42,401 nt of DNA from Bacteroidota bacterium (GCA_003246455.1 QKAF01000103.1:1-42401); one strand, 5' to 3'. Positions 16,263 to 24,399 are shown, counted from the stretch's first letter. Notes: generated by a model not told the origin, from the letters alone. Program-made: numbers and translations.

Positions 16263-16837
16263 CAGCGCAATTCAAGGAACCGGACGATCTGGAGCGCATG
16301 GCGCGCGATCTTCCTCCGCGCGAGGCTCCGGAGTCGCTCTGGCCCCGAATCGAACAGTCCCTGCGAGAGGAACAGCGGCACGCGGCCGAGCGGCCTGAAG
16401 GTCTCATCGAGCGCATCGCCCGTGCCTTCCACGTGCCGGCGGTGACGCTCGCACTGTATGCCGTGATCCTGCTTGTCGGCGCGGGCATGAGCTGGTACCT
16501 CCTGCGCGAATACACGCAGCGCGGCGAAACCGTGGTCGCCTCCCAGAGCAGCGACGATATGATGCGCGACGCCCAGAGCGACATCGAGCAGGCCATGTTC
16601 TACTACGAACGCGCCATCGGCAAGCTCACCGTGCTGGCCGAACGCAACGAAGGCAAGCTCGACCCGCAGTTCGTCGCGCTGCAGAAAGACAAGATCGCGC
16701 TCCTGCGTTCGTCGATCGACGAATGCAAGGCGGCGCTCGCGAAAAACGGAACGCATCCCGAAGTGCAGCATTACCTGCTCCTCGCCTACAACGATCTGCA
16801 GAGCACGCTTCAGCAGATGGTCAATCGCGCAAATTGA
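16259..16837 (+). CDS. Putative anti-sigma factor, single membrane span
   Basis: The 192-residue protein overlaps the sigma gene by four bases (ATGA), the usual arrangement for a sigma/anti-sigma pair. Residues 1-50 are cytoplasmic, helical and charged and would hold the sigma factor (DLERMARDLPPREAPESLW). A single membrane helix covers about 60-82. The C-terminal part is long helix (MMRDAQSDIEQAMFYYERAI, AALAKNGTHPEVQHYLLLAY) in the periplasm, probably a sensor. There is no zinc-binding HxxxCxxC motif, so it does not belong to the ZAS group. The anti-sigma role is inferred from position and topology, not from a family match. A gap of 16 bp to the DUF4097 gene indicates a single operon. Confidence 0.72.
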   Translation: MTAQFKEPDDLERMARDLPPREAPESLWPRIEQSLREEQRHAAERPEGLIERIARAFHVPAVTLALYAVILLVGAGMSWYLLREYTQRGETVVASQSSDDMMRDAQSDIEQAMFYYERAIGKLTVLAERNEGKLDPQFVALQKDKIALLRSSIDECKAALAKNGTHPEVQHYLLLAYNDLQSTLQQMVNRAN

Positions 16838-16853
16838 GTCAAGGAGAAACATC

Positions 16854-17795
16854 ATGAATACGAGAATAAAACACTTCCTGCGCGGCTCGACCCTGCTCAT
16901 GGCCGTCCTGCTGCTGACCGCGCTCACGGCGACGGCGCAGAAATACGAACGGACGGTGAAGGAGAGCTTCCAGACGAACGGAAGTCCGTCGGTGGTGATC
17001 GAGTCGCGATTCGGCGACGTGCACGTGTCGTCCGTCAGCGGAAAAACCGTCACCGCCGTCGTGAAAGTCACCGCGCACGATCATTCCGAAGAAGCGGCGA
17101 AAAAACTCGCCGAGTCGACGCGCGTCGACATGAAAGGCAGCAGCGGTTCGGTCGTCGTGCGCGTGGCGCTGCCCGAAAACATCAAGGGGGACGATCGCGG
17201 CGTCGAGATCGACGTGACCGTCACGCTTCCCGAGGCTTCCAAACTCGATCTGCATTCGAAGTTTGGCGGCATCGACATCACCGGCGTGCGCGGCGGGGTC
17301 ACGGCCGAAAGCGATTTCGGCGAGGTCACGATCAAGGAATGCGCCAATGTCGACCTCACCTCCTCCTTCGGCGAAGTCAGCCTCGGCGGCATCACCGGCA
17401 CGATGGTCGTCGAGTCGAAAATGGGCGAGGTGAAAGCCTACGGCGTGCCGGGCGGCAGGATATCCAGTTCCTACGGAGGAATCGACATCAACCGGCCGTC
17501 GGGCCCGCTGGAAATCCTCTCTTCCATGGGAGAAATCACGGTCAAGGGCTGCCGCGGCGGGAAGATCGCCTCCAGCTACGGCGAAATCACCCTGGTGATG
17601 GACAAGTCCTTCTCCGGACGGATAGAAGCCGAATCGTCATTCGGGGATATCGACTCGGATTTCGACCTGCAGTCCAAGGACAAGAAGAAATCGTACGGTC
17701 CCACCAGCCAGAAAAAATCCGGCACCGTCGGTTCGGGCAGTGACCGGCTGTTCGTGAAAAGCAGCTTCGGCGACATTTCCATCGAAAAGGACTGA
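16854..17795 (+). CDS. DUF4097 family beta-strand repeat protein, exported
   Basis: The 313-residue product has a signal peptide (about 1-29: MNTRIKHFLRGSTLLMAVLL..., ending in ATAQ). The remainder is a right-handed beta-helix-like DUF4097 domain with repeats of about 17-24 residues centred on FGDV/FGGID/FGEVTI/MGEVKAYG/YGGIDINR/MGEITVKG/YGEITLVM/FGDIDSDF. Length matches the family. The final SSFGDISIEKD is one more repeat. The ATG at 16854 follows AAGGAG with good spacing. Such proteins often sit directly after sigma/anti-sigma pairs in Bacteroidota relatives and are thought to be envelope or surface structures, but the function is unknown. A terminator follows at 17845. Confidence 0.86.
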   Translation: MNTRIKHFLRGSTLLMAVLLLTALTATAQKYERTVKESFQTNGSPSVVIESRFGDVHVSSVSGKTVTAVVKVTAHDHSEEAAKKLAESTRVDMKGSSGSVVVRVALPENIKGDDRGVEIDVTVTLPEASKLDLHSKFGGIDITGVRGGVTAESDFGEVTIKECANVDLTSSFGEVSLGGITGTMVVESKMGEVKAYGVPGGRISSSYGGIDINRPSGPLEILSSMGEITVKGCRGGKIASSYGEITLVMDKSFSGRIEAESSFGDIDSDFDLQSKDKKKSYGPTSQKKSGTVGSGSDRLFVKSSFGDISIEKD

Positions 17796-17844
17796 TTCCC
17801 CCCGTTTCAGCCGGGAATGACCGGACAACCCGATCTTTTTTCAG

Positions 17845-17879
17845 AGAGGGGCGCATCTTTTGGCGCCCCTCTTCGTATT
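17845..17879 (+). terminator. Terminator of the sigma factor operon
   Basis: AGAGGGGCGC (17845-17854) pairs with GCGCCCCTCT (17863-17872) across an 8-base loop, followed by the T-rich TCGTATTT. It separates the sigma/anti-sigma/DUF4097 unit from the aspartyl-protease-like gene. Confidence 0.75.
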
Positions 17880-17945
17880 TGATGGAATGGACGGTATTTC
17901 CATCCACTCGGCCTGAATTCTCATTGTATTATCCCGGAGAATCCC

Positions 17946-18860
17946 ATGAAACGTGTTCTGCTTCTGTTCGCGCTCATCATGACATTGTGCGCGCAGAATA
18001 TTTTTGCCCAGTCCGTATACGGCGAGATGTCCCTCGATTACCAGGACGGCTACCTGTTTGCCAAAACCAGCATGCCCGACGGGGGAACGACGTGGTTCGC
18101 CGTGGATCTCGCGGCACAGTCGACGGCGGTGACGAAAGCGTTCGCCGGCGACCTGAAAATCCGTAAGGAACAGACCAGCAACGATCCGCTCGACCGCGGC
18201 ACCGCGCACTATGCGCTGGGCGCCTACGGTTTCCACAGCGAGATCGTCGGCCGCACGACGATGTCGGCGCTCGCGATCGGAGGACTCAGCTTCCAGGACG
18301 CGGACGTCCTCGTGATGAGCACGGCACCGCAGGTGGCCGGTCGCACCATCGCCGGCGTCCTCGGTGCGGACCTCCTGCGCCGCGCGGAGATCGCGGTGTT
18401 CCGTTACGGAAGCAATCCGGCGCTCGTGCTGAAAAGCCGGAGCAACAAGACGGTCAAGGGCACGCTCGAAATGCCGATGAAGCTGGTCAACAACGCCATC
18501 TTCGTCGAAGGCACGCTCAACGGCCAGAAAGTCGACTACCTTCTCGACACGGGCTCGCCCGAGTCGTACCTGCCGCTGAAGACGCTTCGCCTCACGGGCG
18601 CGGCGGCGCTCCCCAACAGTACCCGCGAAATCACGACCCTCGACGGCGAGAAGGCCCGGGTCCGCGGCGCGAACGTCGAGTCGTTCAGCCTCGGCGGAGA
18701 GGAGTTCCGCGAACTGCCCTTCAACATCGGGGAACTCCCGGTCTTCAGCCGGCTTCCCGAAACCGTCACGCCCGTACTGCTGGGCAACACGTTCTTCACG
18801 ACGATGGAGTTCGTGGAAATCAATTTCGAGGGGAACTCGGTCCGACTGAAGAAGCAATGA
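17946..18860 (+). CDS. Secreted aspartyl-protease-like protein with one intact DTG
   Basis: The 304-residue product has a signal peptide at 1-22 (MKRVLLLFALIMTLCAQNIF, then AQ). It folds as two aspartic-protease lobes. Lobe 1 (about 24-150) keeps the fold features (FAVDLAAQST and IAGVLGADLLRR) but has DLA where DTG would be. Lobe 2 has a normal DTGS at 201-204 (YLLDTGSPESYLPLKTL) and the VLLGNTFF strand that closes the lobe. Enzymes of this fold need two aspartates, supplied by two lobes or by dimerisation. Here one lobe is degenerate, so activity would need a dimer or be lost. It is preceded by a terminator and followed by another, hence probably a single-gene unit. GGAGAATCCC precedes the ATG. 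Confidence 0.75.
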   Translation: MKRVLLLFALIMTLCAQNIFAQSVYGEMSLDYQDGYLFAKTSMPDGGTTWFAVDLAAQSTAVTKAFAGDLKIRKEQTSNDPLDRGTAHYALGAYGFHSEIVGRTTMSALAIGGLSFQDADVLVMSTAPQVAGRTIAGVLGADLLRRAEIAVFRYGSNPALVLKSRSNKTVKGTLEMPMKLVNNAIFVEGTLNGQKVDYLLDTGSPESYLPLKTLRLTGAAALPNSTREITTLDGEKARVRGANVESFSLGGEEFRELPFNIGELPVFSRLPETVTPVLLGNTFFTTMEFVEINFEGNSVRLKKQ

Positions 18861-18894
18861 CATCACCAGTCTGAGAGACCCTTTTTCCAGTCGG

Positions 18895-18933
18895 CAGCCG
18901 GGCGGTCCCACCAAGGGATCGCCCGCTGTTTTT
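18895..18933 (+). terminator. Terminator after the aspartyl-protease-like gene
   Basis: CAG plus CGGGCGGTCCC (18895-18909) pairs with GGGATCGCCCGCTG (18915-18928), with one bulged C and one G-T pair, and is followed by five T residues. The stem is GC-rich and well placed 35 bp after the stop codon. Confidence 0.8.
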
Positions 18934-19104
18934 GTGCTTTCCGCTCCCCGCCTTTTGCCCGAACCCGACAACTGTGTATTTTTAACGTTACGACCTGACA
19001 CCGGCATTTTCTCCTGGTGCGGCTCCGAACACCCAGACCCCTCAGGGAGGTCCGTTCCCGCCGCCCGATGCGCGGTACCCGCCACACTCACGAGGATTCA
19101 GTCA

Positions 19105-20187
19105 ATGAAAGCACCTTCCGTCGGATTGATTCTCGGTTCACTCCTTATCCTGGCCGCCTGCGGCGGACGCCATGACCGCGGCGCGGCACGCGATGCGGCG
19201 TCGAAATATCCGGTCATCACCGAGGCGTACATGACCGAACACAGCGAAGCGGAAATGCTCGACTCCCCTGTTTTCTGGCACGGCCGGGATGGGGAATCCT
19301 GGATCATCGCCGCCTGCAAGGCAACGGACCGGCTGCGGGTGTTTGACGCGGCGACCGGCACGCTCCTCCGCTCCGTCGGTGTCAGCGGAAGCGGACCCGG
19401 ACAGTTTTCGCGTCCCAACGCCATCGCCGTCATCGACGACCTCGCGATCGTCGTCGAACGCGACAATCACCGCCTGCAGGTGTTCCGCCTGCCCGAGTGG
19501 ACCGTGCTCGGCAGCTTCGGCGATTCGGCGCTGATCAAACCGTACGGCATCGCGGCCCGGCGCGACAGCAGCGGCATTCTCCTGTACGTGACGGATAATT
19601 ACGAAACGCCCGACGACCGGACCCCGCCCGACGAAGAGCTCGGCGCGCGCGTGAAGGTCTTCCGCCTGACTGCCGGCGAACGCGAAGCCGCCGGGGAATT
19701 CCTGTCTGCCTTCGGTGACACCAGCGGCGACGGCGTGCTCCACATCGTCGAGTCGATCTGTCTCGACACGCTGCGCAACCGCATTCTCCTCACCGATGAA
19801 GACGGGGACGCCAACGACGTGAAAATCTACGATCTCGCGGGCACCTTCAGCGGCGCCACTCTCGGCGGCGGCGTCTTCCGCTTCCAGCCCGAAGGGATCG
19901 TGCTCGTCGAGTGCGACGATGCGAGCGGCTACTATATATGCGTCGATCAGGACGTTGCCGACAACACTTTCCGGATATTCGACCGCGCGTCGCTCGAATA
20001 CCTTGGGGCGTTCCGCGGCGCAGCGACCAACAACTCCGACGGCATCGCGTTCACCCCGTCGGCAATCGGCGGTTACGCGGGAGGTCTTTTTGTCGCCGTG
20101 CATGCCGACGGCAGTCTCGCCGCGTTCGACTGGAAGAACCTCGCCGAAACCCTCGCCCTGCCCTACCGCTGCGGGACGGAGCAATGA
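19105..20187 (+). CDS. Phytase-like beta-propeller lipoprotein
   Basis: The 360-residue product carries a lipoprotein signal: after SLLILAAC, C21 is the lipidated cysteine, so the mature protein is membrane-anchored. The body is a propeller of the 3-phytase (beta-propeller phytase) type. Family features include SPVFWHG, ATDRLRVFD, DNHRLQVFRLPEW, RILLTDEDGDANDVKIYD, the PEGIVLVECDDASGYYICVD acidic region, NSDGIAFTP and GGLFVAVHADGS near the end. Beta-propeller phytases use calcium to release phosphate from phytate. Several of the aspartates and glutamates needed are present, but I cannot align them with certainty, so enzyme activity is probable, not proven. The stop overlaps the MscS start (ATGA), linking the two. 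GAGG lies nine bases before the ATG. Confidence 0.78.
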   Translation: MKAPSVGLILGSLLILAACGGRHDRGAARDAASKYPVITEAYMTEHSEAEMLDSPVFWHGRDGESWIIAACKATDRLRVFDAATGTLLRSVGVSGSGPGQFSRPNAIAVIDDLAIVVERDNHRLQVFRLPEWTVLGSFGDSALIKPYGIAARRDSSGILLYVTDNYETPDDRTPPDEELGARVKVFRLTAGEREAAGEFLSAFGDTSGDGVLHIVESICLDTLRNRILLTDEDGDANDVKIYDLAGTFSGATLGGGVFRFQPEGIVLVECDDASGYYICVDQDVADNTFRIFDRASLEYLGAFRGAATNNSDGIAFTPSAIGGYAGGLFVAVHADGSLAAFDWKNLAETLALPYRCGTEQ

Positions 20188-21119
20188 TCACCGCCGCACT
20201 CGCGCCGTTCTTCGACCGGCTCATCGAGTGGGTGGAGAAGAGCATCGGGCTGCCGCTGCAGGTGCAGCAGAACATCGTCAAGTCCGCCGCAGTCATCCTG
20301 GTGCTCTGGCTGATCCGGATGGCCGTACTGAAGTTCGTGCAGAGAAAGACAAAGGACGTGCGCACCCGCTATCAGTGGCAGAAGAGTTCCGCCTACGTGT
20401 CTGTCGGAATCGCGCTGCTGGTCGTCGGCCGTATCTGGTTCGAGGGATTCGATTCGCTGACGACATACCTGGGACTTGTGTCCGCGGGTATCGCAATCGC
20501 GTTGAAAGACGTGCTGACGTCGTTCGCAGGATGGATTTTCATCCTCTGGCGGCGTCCGTTCGAGGTCGGGGATCGAATCCAGATCGGCGCGCATGCCGGC
20601 GATGTCATCGACATCCGGATTTTCCAGTTCACCCTGAACGAGATCGGCAACTGGGTCGATGCGGATCAGAGCACGGGCCGCGTCATTCATATTCCGAACG
20701 GCCTCGTGTTCAGCTCTCCCCAGATCAACTATACGCGGGGGTTCCAGTACCTCTGGGACGAGATTCCCGTGCTGGTCACGTTCGAAAGCGACTGGAAGAA
20801 GGCAAAGGAGATTCTCACGCGCATCGTCAATGAACGGACGGAGATCCTCACCGACCAGGCGGAACGCGGCGTGCTCGAGGCCAGCAAGAAGTTCATGATC
20901 TTCTACTCCACCCTTTCCCCGACCGTATATACCTCGGTGAAGGACAGCGGCGTGAATCTCACCATGCGCTATCTCGTGGAACCGCGGAAGCGGCGGGCGC
21001 GCCGGGAGGTGCTGTGGGAGGAAATCCTTTCCGCTTTCGCCGCGGAAACGGACATCGAGCTGGCATACCCGACGACGCGGTTCTACCGGGGACCGGATTC
21101 ACCGCCCGCGACCGTTTGA
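20184..21119 (+). CDS. MscS family mechanosensitive ion channel
   Basis: The 311-residue product releases solutes when membrane tension rises. Membrane helices lie at about 29-50, 67-88 and in the pore region near 92-122 (TTYLGLVSAGIAIALKDVLTSFAGWIFILW), the conserved pore-lining helix of MscS. It is followed by the beta domain start RRPFEVGDRIQIGAHAGDVIDI and by RVIHIPNGLVFSSPQINYT. A C-terminal alpha/beta domain follows. The length is close to the small MscS type. The ATG overlaps the phytase-like gene's stop codon, so translation is coupled. The pairing of a phosphatase-type lipoprotein with an MscS channel is not an established functional unit. Confidence 0.93.
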   Translation: MITAALAPFFDRLIEWVEKSIGLPLQVQQNIVKSAAVILVLWLIRMAVLKFVQRKTKDVRTRYQWQKSSAYVSVGIALLVVGRIWFEGFDSLTTYLGLVSAGIAIALKDVLTSFAGWIFILWRRPFEVGDRIQIGAHAGDVIDIRIFQFTLNEIGNWVDADQSTGRVIHIPNGLVFSSPQINYTRGFQYLWDEIPVLVTFESDWKKAKEILTRIVNERTEILTDQAERGVLEASKKFMIFYSTLSPTVYTSVKDSGVNLTMRYLVEPRKRRARREVLWEEILSAFAAETDIELAYPTTRFYRGPDSPPATV

Positions 21120-21137
21120 TCTCTCCACGCTGATTCA

Positions 21138-21195
21138 CGGCAGGACAAATCTCCTGCCGAACTCGATACGAAAGACCCCGGGCTTGTGCCCGGGG
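21138..21195. terminator. Hairpins between convergent MscS and GH13 genes
   Basis: CGGCAGGA (21138-21145) pairs with TCCTGCCG (21152-21159). A second perfect hairpin pairs CCCCGGGC (21176-21183) with GCCCGGGG (21188-21195) over a TTGT loop. Neither has a strong T run, so termination is a probable, not certain, function. Confidence 0.45.
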
Positions 21196-21235
21196 CCGGA
21201 AAACGTGTCGCTCGCGGGGCGAGCTCTTCAGGGAA

Positions 21236-21301
21236 CGTTTCCGCGCGAAGTGCGGAAACGCGCAAGTTTTCAATCCGTGGAAATCCGTGAAATCCGTGGT
21301 T
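21236..21301. repeat. Hairpin and threefold ATCCGTG direct repeat
   Basis: A hairpin pairs CGTTTCCGC (21236-21244) with GCGGAAACG (21252-21260). Then AATCCGTG occurs three times (21272, 21282, 21291) at about 10-base spacing, ending just before the GH13 stop codon at 21308. Motifs of this form (in reverse, CACGGATTTCACGGATT) are common dispersed repeats of unknown function in bacterial genomes. Like the paired arms, it sits directly at a gene's 3' end. Confidence 0.6.
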
Positions 21302-21307
21302 GTTCTT

Positions 21308-23263
21308 CTACGGGGTGAATTCTTCGATTTCGACCTTCGGGGTGCGGAGCTCGCAAACGACGGCCTGACCGGGCTGGAGCTCGAAAAGAAATCCTTCCTG
21401 TTCGTTCTTCCCGATTTCCTGACCGCCGATTTCATCCGTGAGGATATCGTACTGCGCGTCGAGCCAGACGACCGCGGAGACGCTCTCCGCGCAATCGGTA
21501 TTGGCGACGACGGCGAAGGCGCTCTGCCCGTCGTGCGACTGACGGACATAGCAGAGGACGCGGGAATCGGTCGTCTCGAAAACTTTGATCGTCTGCTTCG
21601 AGGTTGCGATCACCAGGTCATGCCATTGCGCGCGGACGTCGTTGACGCGCGCGACCAGCCCGCTCATTTCTTCCGGGTTGCTCCAGCAAAGCGCGGATTC
21701 GCTGAACAGCGGGAGTGACGGGGAGGGCAGTTCGGCGATTTCCTCGGGCGTGAAACCGAGGCCGGTGTTGACCGGGAACGTCTCGCCCAGTTCATACCCC
21801 TGATGCAGGAATTCGACGGCGGGAAGAAAAGCGTTGACCACCATCGTCAGCCGTGAGAAGTTCATTCCCCCGCTGCGGTGCGCGGCGCGCGGGGTGTTGT
21901 GCGTTTCGGGCGTGGCGAAAAACGGCACGGGCACATCCTGCGCCTCGAGCATTTTCAGGAACTCGAGCAGTTTATGCGGAAGGTGTTCGTCGCTCCAGAG
22001 ATAGCCGACCGTCGCGTTGTATCCTTCCTGCCTGCTCCGGACGGAGATCGCGAAATTCTCTTCCCAGAATGCGAAATCCGGATTCACTTTCCGCGCACGC
22101 TCGACGATGCTCTGCTTGAGCCGTTTGGGCAGCGCATGCCCCATGTCGATCATGACGCCGTCGATGCCGAAATTCTTCTGGTAATGCGGAATGACGTTGA
22201 TAATGGTGTTCCACAGACCGCGGTTTTCATTGTCGACCGTCGCCAGCCGCGTATCGTACATGCGTATCGTGTTGTACGCCATGTAGTCGAAGCTTGAATG
22301 CTCGTACAGCTTCAGGTACGTGACGTCATTCCACGGCGGCTGCACGTCGTCGGGCGGCCAGTCGGCAAAGGCGCCCGGGATGCGGACCCGAACCCCGTCC
22401 TCCATAATCCCGATGTAGCGGTCTCCTTCCTGGGTGATTTCCATCGGCATGTCGCGGAACAGATTGCGATACGCCATGCTCGGCGGCGGAAGGCTGCTCA
22501 GGTCGTTCCGCTTGATGCGCTGGCCTATCACCTGCAGCTCTTCCGCGGTGAACTTCGGATTGCCGAATCCGTCCGGATGCTCCTCGCTGCGGTCAGGCAC
22601 GCTGGCGTCGATCCAGTAGAACCAGTTCGGGTGATCCGTCACCCATTCCGAGTCCTTGCTCGCCGTCCGGAACACGAATTCCATCACCACCCGCATGCCG
22701 AGACGATGCGCCGCCTCGACGAAGGCCGCGAATTCCGCCTCGACGCCGAGCTCATGGAACGGTTCGCAGAGGCGCTCGTCGAGCTTGTAGGGATTCTTGA
22801 TCGCGTACGGCGAACCGAGACTGCCCTTGTTCCCGTCGGAACCGATCGCGGTGATCGGGAGCAGGTGAATCGTGTTCACCCCCATCATCTTCAGGTAAGG
22901 CAGAAGCGTGATCGATTTCAGGAAGGTGCCGGTCTCGCGCAGACCGCCGGGAAGATCGCCCAGTTCGATCCGGCCGTTTCCGTCGTGATCCCAGGCCGCG
23001 GTGAGACGGGTAAACATGTTGTAGACCACCGCATGACGCGTCCATTCCCCGCTATTCCCCTGCGTTTCCGGCGTCAGGTCTTCATGCGCGAGCACCGCGT
23101 CGATTCCTCCGAGGAAAAACGACGCTGCCTCGGTGCTGCGGACGCGCTCGTCACCCGGTTCCCGCGGATCGATCCACAGCGCAGGTACAAGATATTCCGC
23201 TCCGATACCCTTTTCGGCGCATTCCGCGATTTTATCGCGCAGATTCTGTAATGCGTTGATCAT
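21308..23263 (-). CDS. GH13 alpha-amylase-family protein resembling GlgE maltosyltransferases
   Basis: The 651-residue cytoplasmic protein has an alpha-amylase TIM barrel. Region II has the nucleophile candidate D373 (GIDGVMIDMGHALP) and region III the acid candidates E401/E402 (FAFWEENF). Region I reads VVMEFVFRT at 192-200 rather than the usual DxxxNH, and with the later SEWVTDHPNWF it resembles GlgE, where this block is QCSPDHPW. Region IV reads TPETHNTPR (451-459) instead of NHD. This pattern suggests a transferase or a branch of GH13_3 rather than an ordinary amylase. Early residues 38-58 (DERVRSTEAASFFLGG) are unlike secreted amylases, and there is no signal peptide. The ATG at 23263 has AGGGCAGAG upstream. 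It lies 89 bp downstream of the phosphofructokinase gene, with a terminator between them. Confidence 0.82.
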   Translation of the reverse strand: MINALQNLRDKIAECAEKGIGAEYLVPALWIDPREPGDERVRSTEAASFFLGGIDAVLAHEDLTPETQGNSGEWTRHAVVYNMFTRLTAAWDHDGNGRIELGDLPGGLRETGTFLKSITLLPYLKMMGVNTIHLLPITAIGSDGNKGSLGSPYAIKNPYKLDERLCEPFHELGVEAEFAAFVEAAHRLGMRVVMEFVFRTASKDSEWVTDHPNWFYWIDASVPDRSEEHPDGFGNPKFTAEELQVIGQRIKRNDLSSLPPPSMAYRNLFRDMPMEITQEGDRYIGIMEDGVRVRIPGAFADWPPDDVQPPWNDVTYLKLYEHSSFDYMAYNTIRMYDTRLATVDNENRGLWNTIINVIPHYQKNFGIDGVMIDMGHALPKRLKQSIVERARKVNPDFAFWEENFAISVRSRQEGYNATVGYLWSDEHLPHKLLEFLKMLEAQDVPVPFFATPETHNTPRAAHRSGGMNFSRLTMVVNAFLPAVEFLHQGYELGETFPVNTGLGFTPEEIAELPSPSLPLFSESALCWSNPEEMSGLVARVNDVRAQWHDLVIATSKQTIKVFETTDSRVLCYVRQSHDGQSAFAVVANTDCAESVSAVVWLDAQYDILTDEIGGQEIGKNEQEGFLFELQPGQAVVCELRTPKVEIEEFTP

Positions 23264-23305
23264 AGCTCTGCCCTGCCGATATCATTCAGTCGTACGTTCC
23301 CGGGA

Positions 23306-23344
23306 AAAATACTGAGAGCTGTCCCGGACGGAATCCGGGACAGC
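23306..23344 (-). terminator. Terminator of the phosphofructokinase gene
   Basis: On the minus strand GCTGTCCCGGA and TCCGGGACAGC (23318-23328 and 23334-23344 in plus coordinates) form a perfect 11-bp stem, followed in transcript direction by a T-rich tail (the AAAAA at 23306-23310 on the plus strand). It begins nine bases after the phosphofructokinase stop. Confidence 0.85.
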
Positions 23345-23352
23345 CTGCCTCC

Positions 23353-24399
23353 TCAGTCAGCGAAGTATTCCGCGACCTTGTACAGGTCGGGATCGAGTTC
23401 CTTGATGGCGCCCGATATATCATTGATGTCGATGTCGGTGATCCTGTTGCCCTGCAGCGAAACCATGCGGCCGAATTTCCCTTCGTTGACCAGTTCCGCC
23501 GCGTGTACGCCGTAGCGCGTACCCAGGACGCGGTCGAAGGCGGTCGGGGTGCCGCCGCGCTGGATGTGCCCCAGCACGGTATGCCGGGTTTCGAAACCGA
23601 GACGATCCTCGATTTCCTCCGCCAGCACCTTGGCGACGCCGCCGAGCATGACATGGCCGAACGCGTCTTTCTTCATGCTCTTGAGCACGTAGCTGCCGTC
23701 CTCGTCGTACTCGCCTTCCGTCGCGACTTTCGCGCCTTCGGACACCACGACGATGCTGAAACCCTTGCCGGTGTCGTGACGGCGCTTGATGCGCGCGCAT
23801 ACGTCCTCGACGCTGAACGGGTGCTCCGGAACGAGGATGACGTCACCGCCGCCTGCGACGCCCGCATACCAGGTGATCCACCCGGCATGGCGTCCCATCA
23901 CCTCGACGACCAGCACGCGGTTGTGACTTTCCGCGGTGGTGTGCAGGCGGTCGATCGCTTCCATCGCCACGTTCACCGCCGTGTCGAAGCCGAAGGTGAA
24001 GTCCGTTCCCATCAGATCGTTATCGATGGTTTTGGGCACGCCCACGAGCTTCACCCCTGCCTTCGCCAGTTTCACGGCGACCCCGAGCGTGTCCTCGCCG
24101 CCGATCGGTATCAGCGCGTCGATGCCGGTTTTCTCGACGTTCTCGAGAATGGTCTGTTCGCCGTTCTCCACCTTGTAGGGATTCGTGCGCGAAGTGCCAA
24201 GGATCGTCCCGCCGCGATGCAGGATGCCGCTCACGCTCTCCCGGTCGAGCGGGATCGTGATGTTCTCCAGCAGACCTTTCCACCCGTAGCGGAAGCCGAC
24301 GGTCTCATGTCCGAGTTTCAGTGACACACGCACGATGGCGCGGATAACAGGATTCAGGCCCGGGCAGTCTCCACCACCCGTAAGCACCCCAATTTTCAT
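23353..24399 (-). CDS. pfkA: 6-phosphofructokinase, pyrophosphate-type motifs
   Basis: The 348-residue glycolytic enzyme phosphorylates fructose 6-phosphate. GVLTGGGDCPGLNPVIR (4-20) is the phosphate loop. GGEDT at 100-104 and PKTIDND at 122-128 replace the ATP-type GGDGS and PGTIDND, the combination seen in pyrophosphate-dependent or mixed-substrate PFKs such as those of actinobacteria. VMGRHAGW (167-174) and LGHIQRGGTPTAFDR (about 280-294) bind sugar phosphate. The ATG at 24399 follows AGAGGG and matches the family start; the 30 extra residues of the upstream frame lack similarity. It is followed by its own terminator. The donor, PPi or ATP, cannot be proven from sequence; the aspartate at residue 103 is the main indication of PPi use. 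Confidence 0.9.
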   Translation of the reverse strand: MKIGVLTGGGDCPGLNPVIRAIVRVSLKLGHETVGFRYGWKGLLENITIPLDRESVSGILHRGGTILGTSRTNPYKVENGEQTILENVEKTGIDALIPIGGEDTLGVAVKLAKAGVKLVGVPKTIDNDLMGTDFTFGFDTAVNVAMEAIDRLHTTAESHNRVLVVEVMGRHAGWITWYAGVAGGGDVILVPEHPFSVEDVCARIKRRHDTGKGFSIVVVSEGAKVATEGEYDEDGSYVLKSMKKDAFGHVMLGGVAKVLAEEIEDRLGFETRHTVLGHIQRGGTPTAFDRVLGTRYGVHAAELVNEGKFGRMVSLQGNRITDIDINDISGAIKELDPDLYKVAEYFAD

